From positions 1-29,034 of the forward strand of contig JAIXRX010000097.1 in the NCBI GenBank assembly GCA_027485005.1: DNA of 29,034 nucleotides. Direction: 5' to 3'. Numbering within the stretch: position 1 is the stretch's first letter; the number at the start of each line of letters is the position of its first letter. The DNA comes from Alphaproteobacteria bacterium. Lineage in GTDB: Bacteria; Pseudomonadota; Alphaproteobacteria; Rickettsiales; JAIXRX01. Under the pieces are notes generated by a model, which worked only from the letters and a program-made list of their open reading frames with translations, was not told the origin of the DNA and ran no database searches. Both the position numbers and the translations under genes were made by a program. Below are positions 16,443 through 24,161 of the stretch, piece after piece.

Positions 16443-18494
16443 ATGAGTATGGATGATTTGCAGATTTTCAAAGCGACTTACATGGCTGAATGCTATGAGC
16501 TTCTGGCTGATATGGAAGAGCGCTTGATGAATTTGGACGAGCAATCGGCTGACAAAGAAGAGCTTAATGCTATTTTCCGTTGTGCGCATTCGATTAAAGG
16601 CGGTGCAGGTGCTTTTGGTTTTACGCATATCATGAAATTTACTCATGTGCTGGAAGCGTTACTGGATGGGATGCGTGATGGTAAGATTCCAACTTCGCGT
16701 GCAGCGATTGATATTCTATTAAAATCACAGGACGTGGTACATCGTATGGTGGCTGCTGCGCAGGACAATCAAACGTTACCAGATGATTTTGGTGCAGATA
16801 TTGCCAACCAATTGCAAATCTTATGTGATGGTGGTGCAAGTCCTTCGGTGTCTTTTGCCTCCCCTGTGACGACGTCATTGCCTATATCTCAGGCAACGAT
16901 AGGACAAATGGGTTGGCAGATTTATTTCAAGCCACATCCTCAATTATTGGCAAGTGGTAATGAGCCGCTACTACTTTTGCGTGAACTCGCAGGGCTAGGC
17001 CAAGCAACGATCGCTGCGCATCTTGATCGCTTACCAACGCTAGAGAGTATCGACCCGGAGCAGTGTTATTTAGCATGGGATATTGTGCTTGAAACACAAG
17101 CGCCGCTGGCTGCAATTAAAGAGGTGTTTGAGTTTGTCGAGGATGAATGCGAATTACGGATTGAACCGCTGAAGGTGCCAGAAGCAGAAGATACGGCAGA
17201 GTTGCCAGAAACCATGCCAGACGCACAAGAAAAAGCCCCTGCCATCACCACTGCCTCTAAAGCGTCCCAGCTTCATAAGGAAGAGGCAGGAGCGGTGCCC
17301 GTAGCTACCTCCATTCGGGTGGATATTTCTAAAGTGGATCGCTTGATTAATATGGTGGGTGAGGTGGTGATTACCCAAGCCATGATTTTTGCCCAGACCA
17401 AGCATTTACCAGCCAAGGAATGGGCGGATTTACTGCAAGGGATTGATGAACTTTCCCAGCATACCCGTGAGTTACAAGAGTCTGTGATGGCGATTCGCAT
17501 GCAGCCTGTAAAATCTATTTTCTCACGCATGCCGCGCATCGTGCGTGATGTATCGGCGCAGCTTGGCAAAGATATTCGCCTGGAAATGCACGGCGAAAAT
17601 ACTGAGGTGGATAAAACGATTATCGAGCAACTCTCTGACCCACTCACCCATTTGATTCGCAATGCACTGGACCATGGGATTGAAACCCCAGAAAGACGCC
17701 GCGCAGCAGGCAAGGATGGCCAAGGGGTGATCACCCTTTCTGCTGAGCATCGCGGCGGGCGGATTGTGATTGAAATTGCCGATAATGGCGCGGGAATTCA
17801 TCGTGAAAAAGTGTTGAAAAAAGCAGTGGATAAAGGCTTGGTCGCTGCGGATGCAACTTTGAGTGACGAAGAAATTGATCATCTTATTTTTTTACCAGGT
17901 TTTTCTACTGCCGACGTAGTGTCTAATATTTCTGGCCGTGGCGTGGGGATGGATGTGGTGCGCCGCAACATAGAGTCATTAGGGGGGGCAGTGCTGGTGC
18001 ATTCAACGCCGGGCGAGGGGTCAATTTTCTCTATCTCACTGCCTCTCACCCTTGCTATCTTGGACGGTATGGTGGTGCGGGTTGGCGCTGAGCCGTATAT
18101 TATTCCTATCAATCACATTATTGAAACTTTGCGCCCGCATCCGACACATGTGCAACAAACTGCCGATGGTAATACGGTTATTCATGTGCGTGGTGAATTT
18201 GTGCCGCTACTCTTTTTGCACCGCGTATTTGGCATTCCACAAGCGATAGAGGTGCCGCATCACGGGTTGGTTGTATTGGTAGAAAATGGCAAACAGCGCG
18301 TGGGCGTGATGGTCGACGAGCTGATAGGGCAGCAGCAGGTGGTGATTAAAACATTAGAAGAAAATACCGATGCAGTGGAAGGTGTGTCTGGCGCTACGAT
18401 TCTAGGTGACGGCATGGTGGCCCTGATTCTGGATATTACAGCGTTATGCCGCATGCTCGACCATAGCCAGAACCTTTCGCGCAGCGCTGCTTAA
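16443..18494 (+). CDS. cheA: Chemotaxis histidine kinase CheA
   Basis: The 683-residue cytoplasmic kinase passes phosphate from its own His to CheY and CheB. The P1 Hpt domain has His at residue 49 in CAHSIKGGAGAFGF. Residues about 155-245 look like a CheY-binding P2-type domain, followed by an Ala/Glu-rich linker. The P3 dimerisation region starts at SIRVDISKVDRLINMVGEVV. The ATPase P4 has HLIRNALDHGIE (N box), ADNGAGI (G1) and NISGRGVGMDVV (G2). A CheW-like P5 domain (about 530-665) ends the protein. A GTG at 16440 is in frame one codon earlier; I prefer ATG 16443 because it is 8 nt from AAGGA. Domain content is complete, so an active kinase is expected. Confidence 0.94.
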   Translation: MSMDDLQIFKATYMAECYELLADMEERLMNLDEQSADKEELNAIFRCAHSIKGGAGAFGFTHIMKFTHVLEALLDGMRDGKIPTSRAAIDILLKSQDVVHRMVAAAQDNQTLPDDFGADIANQLQILCDGGASPSVSFASPVTTSLPISQATIGQMGWQIYFKPHPQLLASGNEPLLLLRELAGLGQATIAAHLDRLPTLESIDPEQCYLAWDIVLETQAPLAAIKEVFEFVEDECELRIEPLKVPEAEDTAELPETMPDAQEKAPAITTASKASQLHKEEAGAVPVATSIRVDISKVDRLINMVGEVVITQAMIFAQTKHLPAKEWADLLQGIDELSQHTRELQESVMAIRMQPVKSIFSRMPRIVRDVSAQLGKDIRLEMHGENTEVDKTIIEQLSDPLTHLIRNALDHGIETPERRRAAGKDGQGVITLSAEHRGGRIVIEIADNGAGIHREKVLKKAVDKGLVAADATLSDEEIDHLIFLPGFSTADVVSNISGRGVGMDVVRRNIESLGGAVLVHSTPGEGSIFSISLPLTLAILDGMVVRVGAEPYIIPINHIIETLRPHPTHVQQTADGNTVIHVRGEFVPLLFLHRVFGIPQAIEVPHHGLVVLVENGKQRVGVMVDELIGQQQVVIKTLEENTDAVEGVSGATILGDGMVALILDITALCRMLDHSQNLSRSAA

Positions 18495-18508
18495 AAGGAG
18501 AAAAAAAC

Positions 18509-18985
18509 ATGCAGTTACCCACCAACCAAGAACCATTGCAATTTCTTACCTTTTTGGTGGGCGAGGAAGAATATGGCGTGGAGATTACGCAGGTACGTGA
18601 GGTAAAGGGGTGGACAACGGCTAATAGTTTGCCAGAAATGCCAGCATATATGCGCGGCGTTCTCAATCTTCGTGGGGCGATGATTCCTGTGTTTGACGTC
18701 CGTGCTCGCTTCTCGCATCACCTCACCGAGGCCACCAGTAAGCATGTCGTGATTATTGTGGCGCTAGAAGAAAAAATGGTGGGTCTACTCATTGATTCAG
18801 TGTCGGATATTATGAGTATTCATCCTCAGGATATTAAGCCGTCTCCCACCACCAGCCACATTATGGACAAACAATATGTGCGCGGCCTTGTTGCGCAAGA
18901 GGATCGGATGGTGGTGTTGCTGGATACCGCCCAGCTGCTTTCACAAGGATTGATGGAGCAGATGGCTATGGGAGTGAATGGCTAA
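18509..18985 (+). CDS. cheW: Chemotaxis coupling protein CheW
   Basis: The 158-residue adaptor connects receptors to the P5 domain of CheA in the array. It has the CheW SH3-like fold pattern: FLTFLVGEEEYGVEITQVREV at the N terminus and the hallmark GVLNLRGAMIPVFDVRARF around residues 50-68. A central KHVVIIVALEEKMVGLLID strand pair and a final RMVVLLDTAQLL complete it. A strong ribosome binding site (AAAGGAG) lies upstream of 18509. Its stop overlaps the cheR start by one base (TAATG). It is the only CheW in the cluster. Confidence 0.93.
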   Translation: MQLPTNQEPLQFLTFLVGEEEYGVEITQVREVKGWTTANSLPEMPAYMRGVLNLRGAMIPVFDVRARFSHHLTEATSKHVVIIVALEEKMVGLLIDSVSDIMSIHPQDIKPSPTTSHIMDKQYVRGLVAQEDRMVVLLDTAQLLSQGLMEQMAMGVNG

Positions 18986-19815
18986 TGTCTGCCACTTCAC
19001 AGGAGTTTGAATTTGGAGAGAAAGAATTTCAGTTTCTCGCACAATTAGTCCATCAGCGGGTGGGTATTGTGCTTAAAGAGCACAAGCGACAAATGATGTA
19101 TTCGCGACTCACGCGGAGGTTACGCGCATTGGGATTTAAGTCATTCAAGGAATATTGTGACTTTGTGGCAGGCCCGCGCGGCGAGGAGGAAATGAATGAT
19201 TTAGTTAATGCTATTACCACCAATCTGACCGCTTTTTTTCGTGAGCCACATCACTTTGAACATTTAAAAAAAGAGGTGCTGCAGCCCATGACGACAAACG
19301 AAAAACCGCGCAAAGTTAGGCTATGGTCGGCGGCTTGCTCCTCGGGAGTGGAGGCCTATTCTATGGCGATGATGGTGGATGAGGTGTTTGGTAAGAAAGC
19401 CGGGTGGGATGTAAAGATTCTTGCCACGGACATCGACACCAACATGCTTTCAGCAGCCCAGAAAGGGCAATATAGCAACGACATGGCAGCAAAAATCCCC
19501 ACCTCCTTGCGTGAAAAATATACGATGCCCTATGACGCTGATACAATAGACATGCGTGAGTGCTTGAAAAAGATGATTCATTTCAAGCCGCTTAATTTGC
19601 TAAAAGAATTTCCGTTTAAAGGCCCATTTGATGCGGTGTTTTGTCGTAATGTGATTATCTATTTTGATAAACCCACCCAAAGCGCCTTGTTCAAGCGTAT
19701 TGCGGGGGTGATGGGCCCGAAAAGCTATCTTTACATTGGGCATTCAGAAAATTTATTTAATGTTTCCCATCAATTTGAAGGGCTGGGGCGTACTATCTAC
19801 CAGAAAATTGTATGA
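18985..19815 (+). CDS. cheR: Chemoreceptor glutamate methyltransferase CheR
   Basis: CheR uses S-adenosylmethionine to methylate glutamates of chemoreceptors. The 276-residue protein has a helical N domain (about 1-75) and then TTNLTAFFREPHHFEHL (78-94). The SAM-binding fold has LWSAACSSGVEAYSMAM (113-129), ILATDIDTNML (145-155) and VFCRNVIIYFD (218-228). The usual CST-GEEPYS motif is altered to SSGVEAYS, losing one Glu and the Pro, while the other landmarks are intact. No TPR extension is present. It overlaps cheW by one base and cheD by four, so these genes are tightly coupled. It is probably active, although the changed motif near the cofactor site is worth noting. Confidence 0.92.
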   Translation: MSATSQEFEFGEKEFQFLAQLVHQRVGIVLKEHKRQMMYSRLTRRLRALGFKSFKEYCDFVAGPRGEEEMNDLVNAITTNLTAFFREPHHFEHLKKEVLQPMTTNEKPRKVRLWSAACSSGVEAYSMAMMVDEVFGKKAGWDVKILATDIDTNMLSAAQKGQYSNDMAAKIPTSLREKYTMPYDADTIDMRECLKKMIHFKPLNLLKEFPFKGPFDAVFCRNVIIYFDKPTQSALFKRIAGVMGPKSYLYIGHSENLFNVSHQFEGLGRTIYQKIV

Positions 19816-20438
19816 GCGACGAATATTCGCGCCGGTTTCATGAACAGGCTCACCCTCCTAATCAGCGCGTCTATGAGCGTCGTAACGAGATTGAACTTGT
19901 GTCATTACTTTCGGGGGATTGCTATATTTCTACCCAACCCAACCAGATGCTGCAAACAGTGCTGGGCTCTTGTGTCGCTGCCTGTATGCGTGACCCCATT
20001 GCCAAAGTAGCAGGCATGAACCATTTCCTTTTACCCGAGCAAATGGATGGCACCACCCCAAGGGATGTAGGACATGCGGCGCGCTTCGGTGCTTTTGCAA
20101 TGGAGAAGCTCATTAATGGATTGCTGAAATATGGCGCCATGCGGCATCGTTTGGAAGTGAAAGTGTTTGGCGGCGCCAATATCAACAATCAGTCCAATTT
20201 GATCGGCAGCAAAAATGTGGCGTTTGTGCGCCAATTTCTAAGCCAAGAAGGCATGAAAATTATCAGTGAAGATTTGGGCGGTAACTATCCCCGCCGCGTG
20301 CATTATTTTGCGGATACGGGCAAGGTGATGTTGCGCTGCTTGCGGCGCACCGAAGATATGCGTGTGGTGGATGAAGAGAAGCAATATGCCAAATCGGTTA
20401 TCAAGCCATTGGGCGGCGATGTGGAGCTTTTTTCATGA
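19812..20438 (+). CDS. cheD: Chemoreceptor glutamine deamidase CheD
   Basis: CheD deamidates glutamine side chains of chemoreceptors to glutamate, making sites for CheR and CheB. The 208-residue protein is somewhat longer than the common 160-200, owing to an N-terminal extension of about 30 residues (rich in charged residues) and a C-terminal tail. The catalytic Cys is C54 in LGSCVAACMRDP and the catalytic His is H71 in GMNHFLLPE. The later segments KVFGGANINNQSNLIGSKNVAF and GGNYPRRVHYFADTGKV match the family fold. It overlaps both neighbours by 4 nt (ATGA junctions). Both active residues are kept, so I expect a working enzyme. Confidence 0.93.
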   Translation: MSDEYSRRFHEQAHPPNQRVYERRNEIELVSLLSGDCYISTQPNQMLQTVLGSCVAACMRDPIAKVAGMNHFLLPEQMDGTTPRDVGHAARFGAFAMEKLINGLLKYGAMRHRLEVKVFGGANINNQSNLIGSKNVAFVRQFLSQEGMKIISEDLGGNYPRRVHYFADTGKVMLRCLRRTEDMRVVDEEKQYAKSVIKPLGGDVELFS

Positions 20439-21511
20439 GCGTGCATTCCCACAAAATTCGTGTGTTAATTGTCGATGATTCGGCCTCGATTCGCTTGGCA
20501 TTGGGGCAGATGTTGAGTGCCGATCCAGAGATTGAAGTCGTCGGTTTTGCGATTGATCCGCTGGATGCCCGCGAGAAAATTAAACAGCTTAAACCAGATG
20601 TTTTAACGCTGGACATTGAAATGCCGCATATGAATGGCATTGAGTTTCTTAGCCGCCTGATGCGCCTGCATCCTATGCCAGTGGTGATGGTCTCATCGCT
20701 CACACAAAGAAATGCACAAGCGACACTAGAATGCCTGGAGCTGGGAGCAATAGAGGTGGTTGAAAAACCCCATCAATCAGATGGTTTTGCACTGAAAATT
20801 CTGGCCGATGAATTGCGAGAGAAGGTGAAAATGGCTGCCCGTACCAAGGTGCGCGGTGGCAATCGTTCTCCCGCGCCAACGGCCCCAATTAGTAGTACTG
20901 CACAAAGGCTTAGCTATCATGGCAAAGGGCGTGCACCACTTATTGCGATAGGTGCGTCTACGGGCGGCGTGGAGGCTCTGCGTGAAATTTTGATGCCACT
21001 GCCTGCTAACACCCCGCCGATTGTTATCACGCAGCATATGCCGCCCATGTTCACCGCGTCCTTTGCAAAACGGCTCGATAGTCTGTGTGTGATGAGTGTG
21101 GTGGAAGCAAAGCATCGCCAAATGATACAATCTGGCTATGTCTATCTTGCACCAGGTGGCAAACATTTGAGTGTATGCGAACGCAACGGTGAATGGCACT
21201 GTTACTTGGATGACACGCCGCCTGTGTCGGGACACCGTCCTTCGGTTGATGTTTTGTTTCATTCTGTGGCAAAAGCAGCCGGCGCGCATGCAGTAGGTTT
21301 AATATTGACCGGAATGGGACGCGACGGGGCGCAAGGGTTACTCGCAATGCAGCACGCAGGTGCGTTGACGCTGGGGCAGAACGAGGCTACCGCCTTAGTC
21401 TATGGCATGCCAAAAGCAGCATATGAGATTGGAGCAGTGGGACAACAAATTGACCTCGCTTCTGCATCATCTGCGTTACTGGTGGCGTGTCAGCAACGAA
21501 CACAGTCATAA
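20435..21511 (+). CDS. cheB: Chemoreceptor methylesterase/deamidase CheB
   Basis: CheB removes methyl groups from receptors when phosphorylated by CheA, giving adaptation. The 358-residue protein has an N-terminal receiver with D14 and D15, phospho-acceptor D60 in LTLDIEMPHMNG and K110 in VEKP. A linker (about 130-165) follows. The esterase domain has the triad S174 in GASTGG, H200 in VITQHMPP and D296 in GMGRDGA. All key residues are present. The gene overlaps the cheD stop and is followed by a 12-nt gap with a GGAG site for the next gene. With cheR and cheD it makes a full adaptation set. Confidence 0.95.
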   Translation: MSVHSHKIRVLIVDDSASIRLALGQMLSADPEIEVVGFAIDPLDAREKIKQLKPDVLTLDIEMPHMNGIEFLSRLMRLHPMPVVMVSSLTQRNAQATLECLELGAIEVVEKPHQSDGFALKILADELREKVKMAARTKVRGGNRSPAPTAPISSTAQRLSYHGKGRAPLIAIGASTGGVEALREILMPLPANTPPIVITQHMPPMFTASFAKRLDSLCVMSVVEAKHRQMIQSGYVYLAPGGKHLSVCERNGEWHCYLDDTPPVSGHRPSVDVLFHSVAKAAGAHAVGLILTGMGRDGAQGLLAMQHAGALTLGQNEATALVYGMPKAAYEIGAVGQQIDLASASSALLVACQQRTQS

Positions 21512-21523
21512 AGGAGCCGCCTT

Positions 21524-22633
21524 ATGTTGAATGGTGCGACCGCCGCAGAACATAATATATTTTATGACACACAGGCGGCGGTTGATGATATCCGTCAGAG
21601 TGGCTCCGAGAATGATAATTATATCGCCACGCTCAAAGCACAAAAAGAAGCGATGCAGGTGGTGATTGATCAGCTGCCCAAGGTGACGCAAATGCTGGAA
21701 GCAGCAACTCTTGACCTTTCTACACATTTTAAGGATTTAGCAGAATCCGCGACGACGCAAGGCGCGCAGGTCAAGCAGATTGCGATTGCCAGTCAGTCCT
21801 TACAAGTGGATGGTGAAGTAATCAGCATGCAAGAATTTATGGCGCTATTTAATCAGACGCTACAAAATTCTATCGATAAAATTCTGTTTGTTTCCAAAAT
21901 GGCGATGAGCATGGTGTTTAGCCTCGAAGGGGCGATGACCAACCTCAATCATATTGAGGGGTTTGTGGGTGAGATTCAGCGCATTAATAAACAAACCAAT
22001 CTCCTCGCGCTGAATGCCACGATTGAGGCGGCGCAAGCGGGAGAATCCGCGCGTGGTTTTGTGGTGGTAGCCACTGAAGTGAAAGGGGTTTCTAGAGAAA
22101 TCAGTAAACTTTCTAATAGTATGTACCAGAAAATTACCAGTACAGTGGAGAGTGTGCGTCATAGTTTTGATATTCTACGCGAAGTGGCCACCACTGATAT
22201 GTCGGATACGATTCTGGTGAAAGAACGCCTCGACAAAATGATGGCCGCGATGATCACACAAACCAATCAGTTTGGACAGATTCTCGATAAAGCCGCAGGC
22301 GTTTCGCAACATATTTCCGATCATATTGGTGGGATGGTGATGGGCATGCAATTTCAAGACCGCTCTGCCCAGATCTTACAACATGCTCAAGCGATTGTGC
22401 AGCTGGTGTCAGACACCATTACAGAGGGCCCTTATCCCACTTTAGGGGACGAACAAGTAAAACAAGCGCAAGCACAGGCTATTCATACACTCTTAAAAGC
22501 CATGAATCTGAGCGAGTTCAAATATGCTTTCATGAACCGTTTGGAGCAGGCCAATATGTTGCCACCCGAATTGTATCACACGCTTCATGATAGCCATGCA
22601 CCGAAGCCCGACGACGATATTGAACTTTTTTAG
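21524..22633 (+). CDS. Soluble MCP-like signalling protein with CheZ-like DxxxQ helix
   Basis: The 369-residue protein has no membrane segment and no recognisable ligand domain. Residues about 150-185 contain the hallmark chemoreceptor tip (QTNLLALNATIEAA, then GESARGFVVVATEV), which normally binds CheA and CheW. The flanking helices are short compared with a full receptor. Residues 276-286 read MQFQDRSAQIL, very like the CheZ active helix (DFQDLTGQVI) with the acid D279 and amide Q283 spaced as in the CheZ catalytic pair. The last residues, DDDIELF, are an acidic tail ending in hydrophobics, as in the CheY-binding tail of CheZ. There is no separate cheZ in the operon. I read it as an MCP-hairpin protein that may also dephosphorylate CheY; the phosphatase role is inference. 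Confidence 0.82.
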   Translation: MLNGATAAEHNIFYDTQAAVDDIRQSGSENDNYIATLKAQKEAMQVVIDQLPKVTQMLEAATLDLSTHFKDLAESATTQGAQVKQIAIASQSLQVDGEVISMQEFMALFNQTLQNSIDKILFVSKMAMSMVFSLEGAMTNLNHIEGFVGEIQRINKQTNLLALNATIEAAQAGESARGFVVVATEVKGVSREISKLSNSMYQKITSTVESVRHSFDILREVATTDMSDTILVKERLDKMMAAMITQTNQFGQILDKAAGVSQHISDHIGGMVMGMQFQDRSAQILQHAQAIVQLVSDTITEGPYPTLGDEQVKQAQAQAIHTLLKAMNLSEFKYAFMNRLEQANMLPPELYHTLHDSHAPKPDDDIELF

Positions 22634-22644
22634 CGAGACACATC

Positions 22645-22947
22645 ATGGATTATCATCTTCACCATAATAATGGCGCATATATTGTCACTTTTTCTGGTGC
22701 GTTTCATTTTGCAGACAGCAGCCGTTTTAGGCAGTTACTGGAAACGTTGCGCCAAGAAACGATAGAAAATCTGATGCTCGATTTTCATGCGGTGGGAGCG
22801 ATGGATTCGGCGGCCTTGGGCATGTTACTTTTATTGCGTGACGAAATGCAAAAGCGTGCCCTTCCGGTAGGCATTCAAGGTGCGCAAGGGCAGGTTGAAA
22901 AAACGTTCAAACTATCGCAGTTTGATAAGCTTTTTGTCATGCGCTGA
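22645..22947 (+). CDS. STAS-domain anti-sigma-antagonist-like protein
   Basis: The 100-residue protein matches the SpoIIAA/RsbV type STAS fold: IVTFSGAFHFADSSRFRQLL near the N terminus, then LDFHAVGAMDSAALGMLLLL (45-64). Ser55 after the Asp is the site phosphorylated in the family. The gene sits between the soluble MCP-like gene and the receiver-phosphatase gene, with 11-nt and 8-nt gaps. In partner switches a PP2C phosphatase dephosphorylates such a protein, and the neighbour encodes one. The matching RsbW-type kinase or anti-sigma factor is not in the window, so the downstream partner is unknown. Confidence 0.87.
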   Translation: MDYHLHHNNGAYIVTFSGAFHFADSSRFRQLLETLRQETIENLMLDFHAVGAMDSAALGMLLLLRDEMQKRALPVGIQGAQGQVEKTFKLSQFDKLFVMR

Positions 22948-22955
22948 GGTAATCA

Positions 22956-24161
22956 ATGACTCCTCTCGAACTTCCTGTGATGCAGCATTATCAGGCGCGC
23001 ATTCTGATTGTGGATGATGCAGAATTTAATCTTGCATTATTAAGCGAGGTGTTGCGAAGTCATGGTTATGAACAGATCGATACCGCCCTCGACGGACTGG
23101 CGGCCATGGATAAAATCAAACAATCTCCGCCTGATTTGATTTTGCTGGATTTAATGATGCCGAATATGGATGGTTTTGAGTTCTGCGAACAGCTGCGCGC
23201 TAACCCGTTATGGCGCGATATTCCAGTCGTTGTACAAACAGGAGCAGAAGACCCCGAAATGCGGATGCGCGCTCTACGTCTTGGGGCGACTGATTTGTTG
23301 ACGAAACCGGTGAATGCAGACGAGTTGGTAATGCGCGTGCAAATTCATTTAGAGCGCCGCTACATGATGGATGAGCTTAAGCGCTTTAAAGAGCGTGTGG
23401 AGGATGAGCTGGAGCATGCTAAGCATATGCAGCTTGAGATTTTGCCCTCTTTGGCGCAAAAGAATCAGATTCGCCAACGTTATCGCGTGGGGGTTGCGTC
23501 GCATGCCACCACATCTTCCGAGCTAGGCGGGGATTTCTGGAGCATGATACCGCTCGATAGTTATCAGTTTGCGGTGGTGAGTTGTGATTTTTCGGGGCAT
23601 GGGGTAGGGGCGGCGCTCAATACTTTCCGCCTGCACACGATGTTGCAGGAAATTTTCCACACCATTCACCGTCCTGATCATGCGCTGGAAATTATTAATC
23701 AGCGAATGTATCATCTCTTGCCGCGCGGACAGTTTGCCACACTTTTTGTGGGGGTGATTGATACGAAAGACGAAAAACTATGTTATGCGGCGGCAGGTTG
23801 TCCTGCCCCTTTGTTGGTAAGAAAACACGCCGAACCAGCAGGGATTGCGCTAGATAGTGCGGGCATGTTAGTGGGTGTTGAATCCCAAGTATGCTACCCA
23901 TTGCGTGAGGTTAGCTTTTCAGCGCACGACACTTTGTTGCTTTACAGCGATGCACTGATAGAAACCCCGAATATCGCGGGGCAGTTTCTGAAAGAAGAGC
24001 GTTTGCTCAAAGGTATGGAGCAAGCCCTGAATGCTGCACCAGAAGATATTGCACCAGAAGAAGTGGTGGTAAATAGCATGCTCGATATGCTGCAAAAACA
24101 CAGCGACCAACCGCTTAGCGATGATTTAACACTCGCCGCCTTTCATTATTATCAAAGCTGA
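22956..24161 (+). CDS. Response regulator with PP2C/SpoIIE-type phosphatase output
   Basis: The 401-residue protein has a receiver at about 14-133 with D20 and D21, phospho-acceptor D65 in LLDLMMPNMDG and K117 in TKPV. A charged coiled-coil linker follows (about 135-165). The RsbU/SpoIIE phosphatase domain carries metal-binding Asp in ELGGDFW (D193) and DFSGHGVGAA (D211) and ends LSDDLTLAAFHYYQS. It would remove phosphate from the Ser of a STAS protein, most likely the product of the gene 8 nt upstream, under control of CheA or another kinase (inference). The start at 22956 has GAGG 6 nt upstream. It overlaps rlmN tail-to-tail by 10 bp. Confidence 0.93.
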   Translation: MTPLELPVMQHYQARILIVDDAEFNLALLSEVLRSHGYEQIDTALDGLAAMDKIKQSPPDLILLDLMMPNMDGFEFCEQLRANPLWRDIPVVVQTGAEDPEMRMRALRLGATDLLTKPVNADELVMRVQIHLERRYMMDELKRFKERVEDELEHAKHMQLEILPSLAQKNQIRQRYRVGVASHATTSSELGGDFWSMIPLDSYQFAVVSCDFSGHGVGAALNTFRLHTMLQEIFHTIHRPDHALEIINQRMYHLLPRGQFATLFVGVIDTKDEKLCYAAAGCPAPLLVRKHAEPAGIALDSAGMLVGVESQVCYPLREVSFSAHDTLLLYSDALIETPNIAGQFLKEERLLKGMEQALNAAPEDIAPEEVVVNSMLDMLQKHSDQPLSDDLTLAAFHYYQS

